Source of the DNA: Steroidobacter gossypii
GTDB taxonomy: Bacteria > Pseudomonadota > Gammaproteobacteria > Steroidobacterales > Steroidobacteraceae
Direction of reading: 5' to 3'
Length of the DNA: 64,000 nt
NCBI RefSeq assembly: GCF_016801985.1
Contig: NZ_JAEVLS010000002.1
Coordinates: 806,001-870,000, forward strand
Shown: positions 12,863 to 22,052 of the stretch, in pieces
Layout of the letters: every line of letters starts with the position of its first letter
Numbering within the stretch: position 1 is the stretch's first letter
Made by a program: the position numbers and the translations under genes
Notes under the pieces: model-generated
What the model was told of the DNA's origin: nothing
Database searches by the model: none
Seen by the model: only the letters and a program-made list of their open reading frames with translations

Positions 12863-13614
12863 GTATTAAAAAGCCATCCCAAGCAAATCGTAAATGGCCA
12901 TCGGAAGTGTTCGTCAGGTGCTGTAAATGGAGTCGACAGCGGTGCTTTCAAGGCCCGCTTCAGGAGGCTCCAGGTTCATCGCCACGAAGCCGCACCTCGA
13001 GCGTGTAGAGAGCGTCAAATAATCCATCCGCGTATTCGATCGTCTGGGATGAACTTCTGCACGCCCGCAGGGGCCGCAGCTCCATATGCGGCCGGATGCG
13101 TGTCCGGATCAGTCCGCAACGAAGCTGTGATTCGCTCGTGTTCGCACAGTATGAAGGCCGATCGACAGGCCCGTCCGCATAGCAAATCCAAGCTGCCCGT
13201 GCACTGATGGTGCTCACCATAGCTGCCAGTTCAGAGTCATCAATGCGTGGCTGGCATTGCATCTCACCGGAGAGATTCCCGATCGTTCCTGGTGCTGCAA
13301 CGAACCTTCCGTGAGACCCACGGTGCGGTTTGTTCGAGAACATCGCCGTCCCAATGTCCATACGTTGGCCATCTTCGGTGACTCATGCAATCCAGTGCGA
13401 GCGATTTTTTCTCCGTCAACAGAGCGGCCAGATCTGTCGCGGCATGCGCAATACACCGGAGATCTTCATGCTAGCTCGCACCAGAACACCTTGAGGTTGA
13501 CTCGCCCGTCTAACTGAAGCTGGCAGTTCTCGCGGCGATCACGTCGCAACCAAGGCTTACGCGAAGACGTATGACTTCCCGGTTGGTAGTTGCCGCGGCA
13601 CGTGCGCCGTTTCG
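12863..13614. other. Intergenic stretch without recognisable gene
   Basis: About 750 bases between the tRNA promoter and the lipoprotein gene. Several open frames cross it, but none has a convincing start, ribosome site, domain or typical third-position GC pattern. It may be decayed coding sequence. I see no insertion sequence ends and no duplicated tRNA fragment. Confidence 0.5.
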
Positions 13615-14088
13615 CTACGGCCGGCCGACTACGAACTCGACCTCGATGAGTGTCTTGCCGCCGCTGGCGGGGAACCGCCACTCGTTGCTCATCGCTAGTT
13701 CGAGGAACCCTTTGACGACTCCGTTCGGATCGCCGCCGTTCAGTCGGCTCTGTCCCTCCATCATTATCGGGACCGTGCCGTCTGGCAGAGCCACGAAGGT
13801 GTTTACGAACGACCCGGTGGGCGTCTTCCCCTCGAGCTCGCTTTGCTTGGCCGCCTGTTGGAGATAAGGCAGCGCGTCTTTCAACCCGGCAAGAGCATCG
13901 GCACGCGACATGGGGCTTGGGGTGCCCGCAAGCACCTTGAAACTCCGAACGGAAACGGGCGGATCACCACCCAGTTCCGGCATGGCTTCTACGGCAGCGT
14001 TCGGGGTGCGAGGTGTTGGAGACCAGTTGCACGCCGACACCAGCAGCGTTGCAAACACCTGAACGATTCCTGCAAGCAGCCTGCGCAT
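13615..14088 (-). CDS. Small lipoprotein of unknown function
   Basis: A 157-residue exported protein. The first 20 residues are a lipoprotein signal, MRRLLAGIVQ... ending in the lipobox LVSAC, with Cys20 as the lipidation site. The start is chosen because a GGAGG ribosome site lies a few bases upstream and because the signal peptide begins exactly there; a longer open frame upstream has no such support. The mature part is Pro-rich at first and ends in a strand-like segment (GGKTLIEVEFVVGRP) loosely reminiscent of TonB C-termini, which I do not regard as sufficient for a family call. It is last in a run of minus-strand genes for envelope proteins. Confidence 0.7.
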   Translation of the reverse strand: MRRLLAGIVQVFATLLVSACNWSPTPRTPNAAVEAMPELGGDPPVSVRSFKVLAGTPSPMSRADALAGLKDALPYLQQAAKQSELEGKTPTGSFVNTFVALPDGTVPIMMEGQSRLNGGDPNGVVKGFLELAMSNEWRFPASGGKTLIEVEFVVGRP

Positions 14089-14422
14089 CCTTGCCTCCGT
14101 TGGTGAGCGACACCCATGAGCCGACATCCACGCGAGCCTGAGTTTCACCCGTCGGTTCCGTTCTCTTGTTCGTAGCATTCCGGCCTGATTGATCGAACCA
14201 GGCTCGGGAAGTGGAATGAAACAAGCAACCCACAACAGTGAAGTACACGATGACCAGCCCAGCTCCGAACAGCAACCGACTTATCGTCAAGCCGCCGGCA
14301 GACCATTCCAGAACAATCGAACCGACGGCGACGACTGCTATTGCGGAGTAAGCAAGGCGTGCCCAGTTCCGACCCAAGCGACCGCCCGAATCAGAACGGC
14401 AAATAGACCAAGACAGCGACAT
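13964..14422 (-). CDS. Putative two-helix membrane protein
   Basis: The N-terminal half holds two hydrophobic segments, LAYSAIAVVAVGSIVLEW and ISRLLFGAGLVIVYFTVVGC. The last 40 or so residues overlap the lipoprotein gene in another frame, so either the true product ends in a short extra tail or a frameshift has removed its original end. The start follows GGGAAGCATCC, a modest ribosome site, 13 bases after the stop of the small ORF upstream. No family is recognised. Confidence 0.4.
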   Translation of the reverse strand: MSLSWSICRSDSGGRLGRNWARLAYSAIAVVAVGSIVLEWSAGGLTISRLLFGAGLVIVYFTVVGCLFHSTSRAWFDQSGRNATNKRTEPTGETQARVDVGSWVSLTNGGKDAQAACRNRSGVCNAAGVGVQLVSNTSHPERCRRSHAGTGW

Positions 14423-14435
14423 GGATGCTTCCCAG

Positions 14436-14555
14436 CTACACTGTGTTGGGCAGACCCGCTCGCACCACCACCAGCCACCCGCCAAGCATGTAAACGGCGC
14501 CCACTGCCCACATGAGCCACATCAGGCCCGCTGCCAGCCGGACTTTTGTTGGCAT
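14436..14555 (-). CDS. 39-residue membrane peptide
   Basis: A short reading frame beginning MPTKVRLAAGLMWLMW. It has a positively charged start, then one long or two short hydrophobic stretches, and ends RAGLPNTV. A GGGGGG sequence lies about six bases before the ATG as ribosome site. It lies in line with the membrane protein and lipoprotein genes on the same strand, which supports a small operon. No homologue is recognised. Confidence 0.45.
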   Translation of the reverse strand: MPTKVRLAAGLMWLMWAVGAVYMLGGWLVVVRAGLPNTV

Positions 14556-14846
14556 GATCTACCCCCCGATGTTAGCTAACCGAGATATAGATGCCTTAGC
14601 TGCGGCTATCCGACCGCGATGACGTTCTGCACCTGTTTCACTGAGGCGTTCGCCGACTTGTAACGCTCTTCAGAGTGAATATCGAGCCATATAGGCGGCA
14701 GGTGCGGCTTCTCGCAAGGCGTGCCGGCAGTGCTAAGCTGTGTCAGCGCGCGTATATGAAAGGAATCGGAGCCCCATAGACCTTCTGCTGGTTGCAGCGG
14801 CGATGTACGCGCGAGTATCGGCAAGAATCATCCAAGTGGGTGTCCC

Positions 14847-15614
14847 ATGAAGCGCATCTTCATCACCGGTTCCACCGACGGTCTTGGGCTCGCAGCTGCA
14901 CGTACGCTCATGGCCGAAGGTCATGAGGTCGTTCTTCACGCACGTTCCATGAAGCGAGCTGCAGTGCTTGCGGAACTGGAGTCGCAGGCGGCGGGGGTGG
15001 TGATTGGGGATCTCAGCAGCGCGGATGCGACGAAGGCGGTTGCGGAGCAGGTGAATAAGATCGGGCGGATGGATGCGGTGATTCACAACGCGGGCATCTA
15101 CCTCGAGCGCAGCCGTGGAACGACGCCGGAAGGGCACGCGAGAACATTGGCAGTCAATACATTGGCTCCATACATCCTAACGGCGCTCATCGAGCGGCCG
15201 GATCGTTTGATCTATCTCAGCAGCGGCATGCATCGCGGAGGTGACGGTTCGCTGCGAGATATGGATTGGATCGAGCGTCGGTGGGAGCCGAGTCTCGCTT
15301 ACTCCGAAAGCAAGTTGTATGTAACCGCCCTCACGATGGCGCTCGCGCGGCGATGGCCGAAGGTGTTGAGCAACGCCGTCGATCCGGGTTGGGTGCCGAC
15401 CAAGATGGGCGGGCCCGGCGCGCCGGACGATCTGGAGCAGGGGCACCTCACACAAACGTGGCTCGCGGTCAGCGACGATCCAGCTGCAAAAGTCAGCGGT
15501 GGCTACTGGCATCACCGGCAACAAGGGCAACCCGCCCCCGATGCGCTGGACCGCGATTTCCAAGACCGCCTGATGGACAAGCTCCTCGAGTCGACCGGCG
15601 TTGCTCTTCCATAG
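14847..15614 (+). CDS. SDR family NAD(P)-dependent oxidoreductase
   Basis: A short-chain dehydrogenase/reductase of 255 residues, substrate unknown. It shows the classical Rossmann glycine motif TGSTDGLGLA near residue 7, an NAG motif (HNAGIYLE) near residue 77 and the active-site pair YSESK near residue 152. The TDG variation in the glycine motif is seen in retinol dehydrogenase-like and daunorubicin C13-reductase-like SDRs. It stands alone, with the M49-type peptidase 52 bases downstream on the same strand. Confidence 0.88.
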   Translation: MKRIFITGSTDGLGLAAARTLMAEGHEVVLHARSMKRAAVLAELESQAAGVVIGDLSSADATKAVAEQVNKIGRMDAVIHNAGIYLERSRGTTPEGHARTLAVNTLAPYILTALIERPDRLIYLSSGMHRGGDGSLRDMDWIERRWEPSLAYSESKLYVTALTMALARRWPKVLSNAVDPGWVPTKMGGPGAPDDLEQGHLTQTWLAVSDDPAAKVSGGYWHHRQQGQPAPDALDRDFQDRLMDKLLESTGVALP

Positions 15615-15666
15615 CGCCACTAAGGCTAAGATAGCGGCCTTGTTCACGCCGTGGAGGCCATGGCCA

Positions 15667-17346
15667 ATGCGCTGTTCGATTCCCGCCGTTCTCGCCGCGA
15701 TTGTGTACAGTCTGACGCCCGGAGCATCCATGGCTGAAGATCTGCCCAACCCGGAACAGCTGACCGTGATGGCCGGGCGCTTCGCGCCGGTCGAGGTGAA
15801 GGTCGATTTGTCGAACCTGCCGGCGCAGGAGAGGGCCGCGCTGGCGAAGTTGGTCGAGGCGTCGCGGTATGTCGATGCGTTGTTCATGCGACAGCGTTTT
15901 GCGGGCAACAATGCGTTGCTGTTCCAACTGCTTTCCGACGAAAGTGCGCTTGGCAAGGCGAGGCTCGACTACTTCCTGCTCAACAAGGGTCCGTGGTCCG
16001 AGCTGGATGAGGATCGACCGTTCCTGCCCGGCGTCGCTACCAAGCCGAAGGGCGCGAATTACTATCCGGCGGATGCGACGCGCGAGCAGATCGACGCCTG
16101 GATGCAAGGGCTGCCACAGGCGCAGAAATCCGAAGCCACGGGATTCTTCACGACGATTCGACGTGACGCGGATGGAAACTTCGCGGCCGTGCCGTATTCC
16201 CTCGAATATCAGGGCGAGCTGATGGAAATGTCGCGTCTGTTACGCGAGGCCGCGGCGCTCACGCAGCAGCCGACATTGCAAGCGTTTCTGCAGAAGCGCG
16301 CCGACGCCTTCGTTTCCAACGACTACTACGCCAGCGATGTGGCGTGGATGGAGCTCGACGCTTCGATCGAGCCGACGATCGGGCCTTACGAGGTGTACGA
16401 GGACGAGTGGTTCAACTTCAAGGCCGCGTTCGAATCGTTCATCGCAGTGACCGATGCCGACGAAACCGACAAGCTGAAGCGATTCAGCTCGCAGCTGCAG
16501 GACATCGAGGATCACTTGCCCATCGATCCCAAGTTCCGCAAGCCAAAGATCGGCGGCTACTCGCCAATCCGCGTCGTCAACGTCGTGTTCGCAGCAGGTG
16601 ACGCTAATCACGGCGTGCAGACGGCGGCGTTCAATCTGCCCAACGATGAGCGCGTGGTGGCCGAGAAAGGTTCGAAGCGCGTGCTGCTGAAGAACTTCCA
16701 GCAGGCGAAGTTCGACAAGGTGCTTACGCCGATCTCCGAAGTCGCCCTGGCGCCAAAGGACCGTGCGCTGGTCTCGTTCGACGCGTTCTTCACTCACATC
16801 CTGATGCACGAGTTGATGCACGGTCTCGGACCGCAAACCATCCAGGTCGACGGTCGCCAGACCACGGTGCGGCAGGAGCTGAAGGAATTGAACGGACCGC
16901 TGGAGGAGGCGAAGGCCGATGTCTCCGGGCTCTGGGCGCTTCAGTACCTGATGGACAAGGGCTTCCTCGATAAGAAACAGGAACGCAACATGTATGTCAC
17001 GTTCCTTGCTTCGACGTTCCGCACGCTGCGCTTCGGCTTGAACGCCGCGCACGCCAAGGGTATGGCGTTGCAGATGAATCATCTGCTGGATGCGGGCGCC
17101 GTCCGCATCGATTCCGACGGCCGCTTCTCGCTGGATGTGGCCAAGGCAAAACGCGCCGTCACAGCACTCACGCGCCAGATCATGACCCTGCAGGCGCATG
17201 GAGATTACGCCGGCGTCAAGACTCTCCTCGATCGCATGTCGGTGATCCGGCCTGAAGTGCAGCGCGTGCTGGATCAGCTCGACAAAGTCCCCGTCGACAT
17301 CGCTCCGCAGTTCGTCACGGCGAACACGCTGTCGTCGCCACCCTGA
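15667..17346 (+). CDS. Exported dipeptidyl-peptidase III-like (M49) metallopeptidase
   Basis: A 559-residue predicted zinc peptidase. The start is the ATG after GTGGAGGCC, giving a signal peptide (MRCSIPAVLAAIVYSL...) and export to the periplasm. The zinc site is HELMH at residues 381-385 with the third ligand in EEAKAD at 413-418, the M49 arrangement. Classical M49 enzymes have HEXXGH; here the pentapeptide HEXXH form is present, known from some bacterial members. The probable role is cleavage of dipeptides from the N-termini of oligopeptides. Confidence 0.8.
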   Translation: MRCSIPAVLAAIVYSLTPGASMAEDLPNPEQLTVMAGRFAPVEVKVDLSNLPAQERAALAKLVEASRYVDALFMRQRFAGNNALLFQLLSDESALGKARLDYFLLNKGPWSELDEDRPFLPGVATKPKGANYYPADATREQIDAWMQGLPQAQKSEATGFFTTIRRDADGNFAAVPYSLEYQGELMEMSRLLREAAALTQQPTLQAFLQKRADAFVSNDYYASDVAWMELDASIEPTIGPYEVYEDEWFNFKAAFESFIAVTDADETDKLKRFSSQLQDIEDHLPIDPKFRKPKIGGYSPIRVVNVVFAAGDANHGVQTAAFNLPNDERVVAEKGSKRVLLKNFQQAKFDKVLTPISEVALAPKDRALVSFDAFFTHILMHELMHGLGPQTIQVDGRQTTVRQELKELNGPLEEAKADVSGLWALQYLMDKGFLDKKQERNMYVTFLASTFRTLRFGLNAAHAKGMALQMNHLLDAGAVRIDSDGRFSLDVAKAKRAVTALTRQIMTLQAHGDYAGVKTLLDRMSVIRPEVQRVLDQLDKVPVDIAPQFVTANTLSSPP

Positions 17347-17351
17347 GCCGC

Positions 17352-18065
17352 TCAGTCGGTCCGCCAAGCCTCACTGGAATATTCCATGTACTTGGCGGTG
17401 GCGGCCGCGACTTCGACGCCGAAGTAGCGCGCAACAATGTGCAGAGCCATGTCGATGCCCGAGGTCAGTCCGCCGGCGGTGGCGATGCGGCCGTTGTCGA
17501 CGAAACGCAACCCCCGGCGCAGTTCGATGTTGGGGAATTCCTTCGCGAATGCATCCCAATACTCGTGGTGGGTGGTTGCGGTCAGTCCCTCGAGCAAGCC
17601 GGCGCGGGCCAGCTGGAAGGAGCCGGTGCAAACCGACATTGTGACATCGGTGCCGGCCGAAGCCTTGCGCAGCCAGCCGCGTGCCTCATCGGTGGCACTC
17701 TGGGCGGGCACGACGATGACATTCGGTTGGGGCGCGTTCTCGATGTTGTACTGAGGTTGAACACGCAGACCACCGGTCATCGTCAGAATCGTCTTGTCTG
17801 CCGGGCCGACCGTGAACAGCTCGAACGGCTGGATGTGGTGGTGCCCTTCGGACCCGCCGAGCATCACGTCCTGAAACACTTCCCAAGGTCCAGCGGTATC
17901 GATGACATTCGAGCCCTCGCCGAGCATGAAAGCCACGCGAACGCGTTCGCGACGGGGCAGGGCGGTTGCGTTGGAAGCACCCTTTTGAGCGGCCTGCGCG
18001 GAACCGGCAAAGATGGCCAGGGAAGCTGCACCAGCGGATCGTGACAGGAAAGTTCGACGTTGCAT
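17352..18065 (-). CDS. Exported DJ-1/PfpI family protein
   Basis: A 237-residue protein with a twin-arginine-type signal (MQRRTFLSR, then a hydrophobic stretch ending AQAA) followed by a DJ-1/PfpI domain. The nucleophile elbow is SVCTGS with Cys146, and the conserved acidic residue is in DTAGPWEVF. The start is set by the GGAGAG ribosome site and the signal peptide. The gene is divergent from a GlxA-type regulator whose own N-terminal domain is of the same fold, 115 bases away, suggesting that the regulator controls it. Related proteins include isocyanide hydratases and amidase-like enzymes; the reaction cannot be read from the sequence. Confidence 0.85.
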   Translation of the reverse strand: MQRRTFLSRSAGAASLAIFAGSAQAAQKGASNATALPRRERVRVAFMLGEGSNVIDTAGPWEVFQDVMLGGSEGHHHIQPFELFTVGPADKTILTMTGGLRVQPQYNIENAPQPNVIVVPAQSATDEARGWLRKASAGTDVTMSVCTGSFQLARAGLLEGLTATTHHEYWDAFAKEFPNIELRRGLRFVDNGRIATAGGLTSGIDMALHIVARYFGVEVAAATAKYMEYSSEAWRTD

Positions 18066-18180
18066 GACTGGACTCTCCGTGCGGAATGGGCGCATTGTGG
18101 TTCGTCCCGGGCGTGGCCGATCGGACGACGAGGCGTCAATTTCTGCCATTCCCTACGAGCAGCGATCAAAGGAGCGATTC

Positions 18181-19182
18181 ATGCATCGTGGCACTCGCAA
18201 ACAAAGGCGCCTGCATCGGGTCGTGATGCTGGGGTACCCACAGGCGCAGATCCTCGACATCGTCGGCCCACTCGAAGTGTTCGCCCGCACCGCGCGTTGG
18301 CTACGCGATCATCATCATCTACAGCGAAACGCCTATGAGATCGAGTTGATTGCACCGTCGCCAGGCTTGCTCGAAACATCGGGAGGCCTGGCGCTGTTCG
18401 CCGCGCGCCGTTATACCGAGACGCGCCGGGCGGACACGCTACTCATCGCTGGAGGGATCGGGTACGCAGCGCTGATGCAGGATCGCAAGCTCTTGCAGTG
18501 GATCAGGAATCAGGCAAGCAAGGTGGAGCGCATCGGCTCCATTTGCACGGGCGCGCTGTTGCTGGCGGCCGCCGGGCTGCTCGATGGGAAATCCGCGACG
18601 ACCCATTGGGATTATTGCGATCGGTTGGCGCAAATCGCGACCGGCACCCGAGTGGAGCGCGACGCGATCTACGTTCAAAGCGACAATCTCTATACTTCGG
18701 CCGGCGTCACAGCCGGCATGGATATGGCGTTGGCCATGGTCGAGGCGGATAGGGGAAAGGCGGTTGCGCTCGCGGTGGCTCAAGAGCTGGTGATGTATCT
18801 CAAGCGGCCCGGCGGCCAATCGCAGTTCAGTCGCCATCTGACCGCGCAACGCCGCGACGACGTATTCGGAAACCTCGAGCTCTGGATGCTCGATCATCTC
18901 GATGCCGAGCTGACCGTCGAAAATCTCGCACGGCGCGCCGGCATGAGCCCGCGACACTTCGCAAGATTGTTTGCTCGGCGCATGGGCATGCCGCCCGCGG
19001 CGTACGTCCGCAGGCTGCGCGTCGAACAGGCCCGAAGCCGGATCGAAAGTGGCGCGGCGCGCGCCAAACGGGTCGCCCGTGAATGCGGTTTCGCCGACGA
19101 GCAAAGCATGCGGCGCGCCTTCCGCCTCTTGCTCGGTGTGACGCCGACAGAGTATCGGGCGCGTTTCGCTGGCGATGCATAG
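18181..19182 (+). CDS. GlxA family AraC-type transcriptional regulator
   Basis: A 333-residue regulator with an N-terminal DJ-1/PfpI-like sensor domain (residues about 10-200, including SICTGALLLAAAGLL) and a C-terminal AraC/XylS DNA-binding domain with two helix-turn-helix motifs. The start is the ATG after AAAGGAGCG; a longer open frame running into the divergent gene is not credible. It most likely senses a small molecule and controls the divergent DJ-1 gene. Confidence 0.9.
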   Translation: MHRGTRKQRRLHRVVMLGYPQAQILDIVGPLEVFARTARWLRDHHHLQRNAYEIELIAPSPGLLETSGGLALFAARRYTETRRADTLLIAGGIGYAALMQDRKLLQWIRNQASKVERIGSICTGALLLAAAGLLDGKSATTHWDYCDRLAQIATGTRVERDAIYVQSDNLYTSAGVTAGMDMALAMVEADRGKAVALAVAQELVMYLKRPGGQSQFSRHLTAQRRDDVFGNLELWMLDHLDAELTVENLARRAGMSPRHFARLFARRMGMPPAAYVRRLRVEQARSRIESGAARAKRVARECGFADEQSMRRAFRLLLGVTPTEYRARFAGDA

Positions 19183-19249
19183 CAGCGAAGCTGTCGGACG
19201 TTCCGTCGCTTCGTTACACTACCTGTCTCGGGTAACTCGGAGTCGGGCC

Positions 19250-19984
19250 ATGATGACCAATGCGCAATCCGGCACCAACATCCACGAAGTGGCGGACGGG
19301 ATTTATCGCATCAACACCCCGATCGCTCTGCCCGATGGCGCGGGCAAGTTCAATTTCAACCAGTATCTGATCGTCGACGACGCACCCATGCTGTTCCACA
19401 CCGGGCCGCGGCGGCTGTTTGCGCCGGTGCGGGAGGCGATCGATGCAGTGCTGCCCGTCGAGCGGCTGCGTTATATCGGGTTTTCTCATTTCGAAGCTGA
19501 TGAATGCGGGGCGTTGAACTCCTTGCTTTCCGTGGCTCCGCAGGCGGTACCGGTTTGCAGCAGGGTCGCTGCAATGATCGCGATCGACGATTTTGCAGAG
19601 CGTGCGGCGCGGGTTCTTGCAGACGCGGAGGAACTGACATTGGGTGGTCGCACGATACGGTGGTTCGACACACCGCACACGCCACACTCGTGGGAGTGCG
19701 GCCTGATGATGGATGTAACCACCGAAACATTGTTCTGCGGCGATTTGTTCACGCAGGGTGGTCGAGGTGAGATAGCTCTCACGGAATCCGACATCCTCGG
19801 GCCCAGCGAAAGTTTTCGCCTGATGATGGACTACTTTGCGCATTCACCCGGGACTGGCGCCATCCTTGAGCGACTGGCGCGCGAGCGGCCGACGACCCTG
19901 GCTTGTATGCACGGCAGCGCCTGGCGTGGTGATGGAGCGAAGCTGCTGGGCGAGCTCTCCACATCGCTGCATCGACAACCGTGA
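19250..19984 (+). CDS. MBL-fold protein with diiron (ODP-like) metal site
   Basis: A 244-residue metallo-beta-lactamase-fold protein. The metal-binding residues follow the pattern of flavodiiron proteins: HFEADE (HxExD), PHTPHSWE, FCGD and CMHGSAW. There is no flavodoxin domain, so it would need a separate electron donor if it reduces oxygen or NO. A Glu stands where flavodiiron proteins have His after HxExD, as in free-standing oxygen-binding diiron proteins. The start is an ATG of an ATGATG pair; an upstream extension has no support. Confidence 0.8.
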   Translation: MMTNAQSGTNIHEVADGIYRINTPIALPDGAGKFNFNQYLIVDDAPMLFHTGPRRLFAPVREAIDAVLPVERLRYIGFSHFEADECGALNSLLSVAPQAVPVCSRVAAMIAIDDFAERAARVLADAEELTLGGRTIRWFDTPHTPHSWECGLMMDVTTETLFCGDLFTQGGRGEIALTESDILGPSESFRLMMDYFAHSPGTGAILERLARERPTTLACMHGSAWRGDGAKLLGELSTSLHRQP

Positions 19985-20033
19985 TGCTCGGCCTCGCTAA
20001 GATCAGCAGCCATCTCGTGTCGTCTGCCGCTTG

Positions 20034-20423
20034 CTATCCAAACACGCGCTTCATTGCCGCCAGCCCTTCCTCGATCATGGCTGCGACGTCTGTCGCAGCT
20101 TCGTGGGGCAGCAGGTCGGCAATCCAGACACCGCGTGTCCGCTCCTCAGCTTCCTTGAAGAGCTGGAATGAAGCGTTGTGATGCGTGAGTGCCGTGCCTG
20201 CCGCGGACCAGCAGACCCGGCGCTGCGGTTCATCGATATCGACGATGAGCTCCTTCACGACCATGCCATTGCCGAACGTCACGATTCGGGCGCCGTCTTC
20301 GAGCGTCGTGTCGACGACGAAGCCCGGGACCAGTCGGGTGTGTAGCGCGCCGATGTCACGTAGCGCGTCCCATGCTTGATCTAGGGGCGCGTGCAGCAGC
20401 ACTTCTCGGCGGATTGAGGCCAT
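20034..20423 (-). CDS. SRPBCC family protein
   Basis: A 129-residue helix-grip (START-like) fold protein of the polyketide cyclase/dehydrase type, judged from the opening IRREVLLHAPLDQAWDALRD and the pattern of strands and final helix. Such proteins bind hydrophobic small molecules. It starts two bases after the stop of the VOC gene, so the two are probably co-transcribed. No substrate can be assigned. Confidence 0.8.
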   Translation of the reverse strand: MASIRREVLLHAPLDQAWDALRDIGALHTRLVPGFVVDTTLEDGARIVTFGNGMVVKELIVDIDEPQRRVCWSAAGTALTHHNASFQLFKEAEERTRGVWIADLLPHEAATDVAAMIEEGLAAMKRVFG

Positions 20424-20424
20424 C

Positions 20425-20784
20425 TCAGGTCTCCGAGTAGCAGACTGCCTCGACGTTGTTGCCGTCCGGGTCTATGAGGAACGCCGCATAGTACGTGGGG
20501 CTGTAATCGATGCGCAGGCCGGGCTTGCCATTGTCGCGGGCGCCGGCTTCGAGGCCGGCGCGATAGAAGCGCTCCACTGCTTCACGATTGGTAGCGCGAA
20601 ACGCGAGATGCGTTCGCGACGCTTCCTTGCCTTCGGACTCATAGAGCCAAAGCGCCGGTTCGCCCTTGGGCCCAAAGCCCGTTCCAGAATCGTCCTGCAC
20701 ATGCCCAAGCGGGGCGAGCGCGGCGCGATAAAAACGGCGTGCAGCTTCGAGATCGAGAACGTGTAAGCCAACGTGATCGAACAT
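20425..20784 (-). CDS. VOC family (glyoxalase/dioxygenase-fold) protein
   Basis: A 119-residue vicinal oxygen chelate protein. It begins MFDHVGLHVLDLEAARRFYR and ends AFLIDPDGNNVEAVCY, with His5 and the Glu of NVEAV as candidate metal ligands. Proteins of this type include glyoxalases and small-molecule resistance proteins. It is flanked by an SRPBCC gene and an AraC regulator on the same strand. Confidence 0.88.
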   Translation of the reverse strand: MFDHVGLHVLDLEAARRFYRAALAPLGHVQDDSGTGFGPKGEPALWLYESEGKEASRTHLAFRATNREAVERFYRAGLEAGARDNGKPGLRIDYSPTYYAAFLIDPDGNNVEAVCYSET

Positions 20785-20812
20785 AGCGGACCCTCCAGTG
20801 AGGGCATCGATG

Positions 20813-21661
20813 CTAGGTTCGCATCACTGCCGATTCTTGGAAAAAATTGCGATCGCCGCGGGCCGCGTGTCGAAAGGCGCGAGGCGATGCGCCCGCTGCC
20901 CTCCCGAACGTACGCACGAAGTTCGACATGTCGTTGAAACCGACGTCGAAGGCGACCTCGGTGATCGACCGCTCGCTCTCGACCAGCAGCCGCGCGGCGT
21001 TGCGCAGCCGCGCCCGAACCAGATATTGATGTGGCGTCACACCGACGACGGCTGCGAACACGCGCAGGAAGTGATAGCTGCTCAAGCCTGCGATCTTCGC
21101 CGCGGTCGACAAATCGATATCGTCCCGGGCATTCGCATCGATCCAGAGTGCCGCTTCCACGGCCCTGCGCCGGTCGCGCGAAGTGGGTTTGAGAGTCGCA
21201 GCGCGTTTGCCTGTGGTCACCTGCGCCAATCGTGCGCTCAGCATCAGGCCCAGCTCGTCCAGGCCGATATCGCTGCGGGGATCGGCCGCTGTCTGCGCCC
21301 ATTCACCAAGTACCATCAGCTGAGCGATCGGCGGTAACGCGCCGACGCGCCACACGGAATGGGGAGCGAGCTCTTCGATCAGCTCGGCGCTGAACTGAAA
21401 AGAGAGGCACTCATCGCCGCCGTGATGATGCTCGTGGGTACACATGTACTCATCGCCGGGATGACCGACGAGCACCGAGCCCGCAACGAGCTCGAAACAG
21501 CGTGCGCCGTGGCGATAGCCGAAGGAACCCTTGCGCACATAGGAAATCGAATGCCGACTGTGAGTTTCAGTGAAGGGGCGATCCGCAGGCCCGCAGGTGC
21601 ATCGATAGTCGATCACCGAAACGGAACCGGATTGCAGCATGCGCGTCGCGGGTTTCACCAC
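20813..21661 (-). CDS. AraC family transcriptional regulator
   Basis: A 282-residue regulator with an N-terminal cupin-like sensing region, including a His-rich stretch ([10 protein letters not shown]) that may bind a metal or effector, and a C-terminal AraC domain ([22 protein letters not shown]). It lies 55 bases after the DUF2149 gene on the same strand and just before the VOC/SRPBCC pair, which it may regulate. Confidence 0.88.
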   Translation of the reverse strand: MVKPATRMLQSGSVSVIDYRCTCGPADRPFTETHSRHSISYVRKGSFGYRHGARCFELVAGSVLVGHPGDEYMCTHEHHHGGDECLSFQFSAELIEELAPHSVWRVGALPPIAQLMVLGEWAQTAADPRSDIGLDELGLMLSARLAQVTTGKRAATLKPTSRDRRRAVEAALWIDANARDDIDLSTAAKIAGLSSYHFLRVFAAVVGVTPHQYLVRARLRNAARLLVESERSITEVAFDVGFNDMSNFVRTFGRAAGASPRAFRHAARGDRNFFQESAVMRT

Positions 21662-21716
21662 GCGAATCTATCAGGGAGCCCCGGCCCTGGCGAGCCGGGA
21701 CTCCTTGCGCAAGGCG

Positions 21717-22052
21717 TCAGGGTTCAAGCGCGCCCGCAGCGCCGGCTTCAGGGACATAAATCAGCCGCCCGTCGGCAAGTTTGTACGTGACGCCCGCTTT
21801 CACACCTTCGCCTTCGCCGATCTCGTCTCCGGCCTCGTAGCGCCGCAGTTCCTCGCCTTGTTTGACGATCATGCGCTGGTCCGCTTCCCCGGGATTCTCG
21901 ATGACCACGACATTGGTGCTGGAAAAGGGGTTGAGCGGGTTGCGAACGATGACGATCAGCAGGATGCCGATCACGACCAGGAACAGATCGATCAGGTTCA
22001 CCAGCGACAGGATGGGATCGTCGGCTTCATCGTGCTCCAGAAAACGCATCAC
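21717..22052 (-). CDS. DUF2149 protein, HmuV/ExbD-like partner
   Basis: A 111-residue protein with one N-terminal transmembrane helix (NLIDLFLVVIGILLIVIV) preceded by an acidic segment, as in ExbD/TolR, and a small soluble domain ending TYKLADGRLIYVPE, typical of DUF2149. Its start overlaps the stop of the ExbB-like gene by 4 bases. In Bacteroidota the equivalent gene belongs to hmu heme-uptake operons next to an ExbB/MotA-type gene and a CobN-like gene, the same order as here. I infer that it forms a proton-driven motor with its neighbour. Confidence 0.85.
   Translation of the reverse strand: MMRFLEHDEADDPILSLVNLIDLFLVVIGILLIVIVRNPLNPFSSTNVVVIENPGEADQRMIVKQGEELRRYEAGDEIGEGEGVKAGVTYKLADGRLIYVPEAGAAGALEP

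Noticed and set aside
12960-13361. A 133-residue minus-strand open frame after the tRNA
   Set aside because: No ribosome site, no recognisable domain and overlapping frames of similar length; probably non-coding or decayed.
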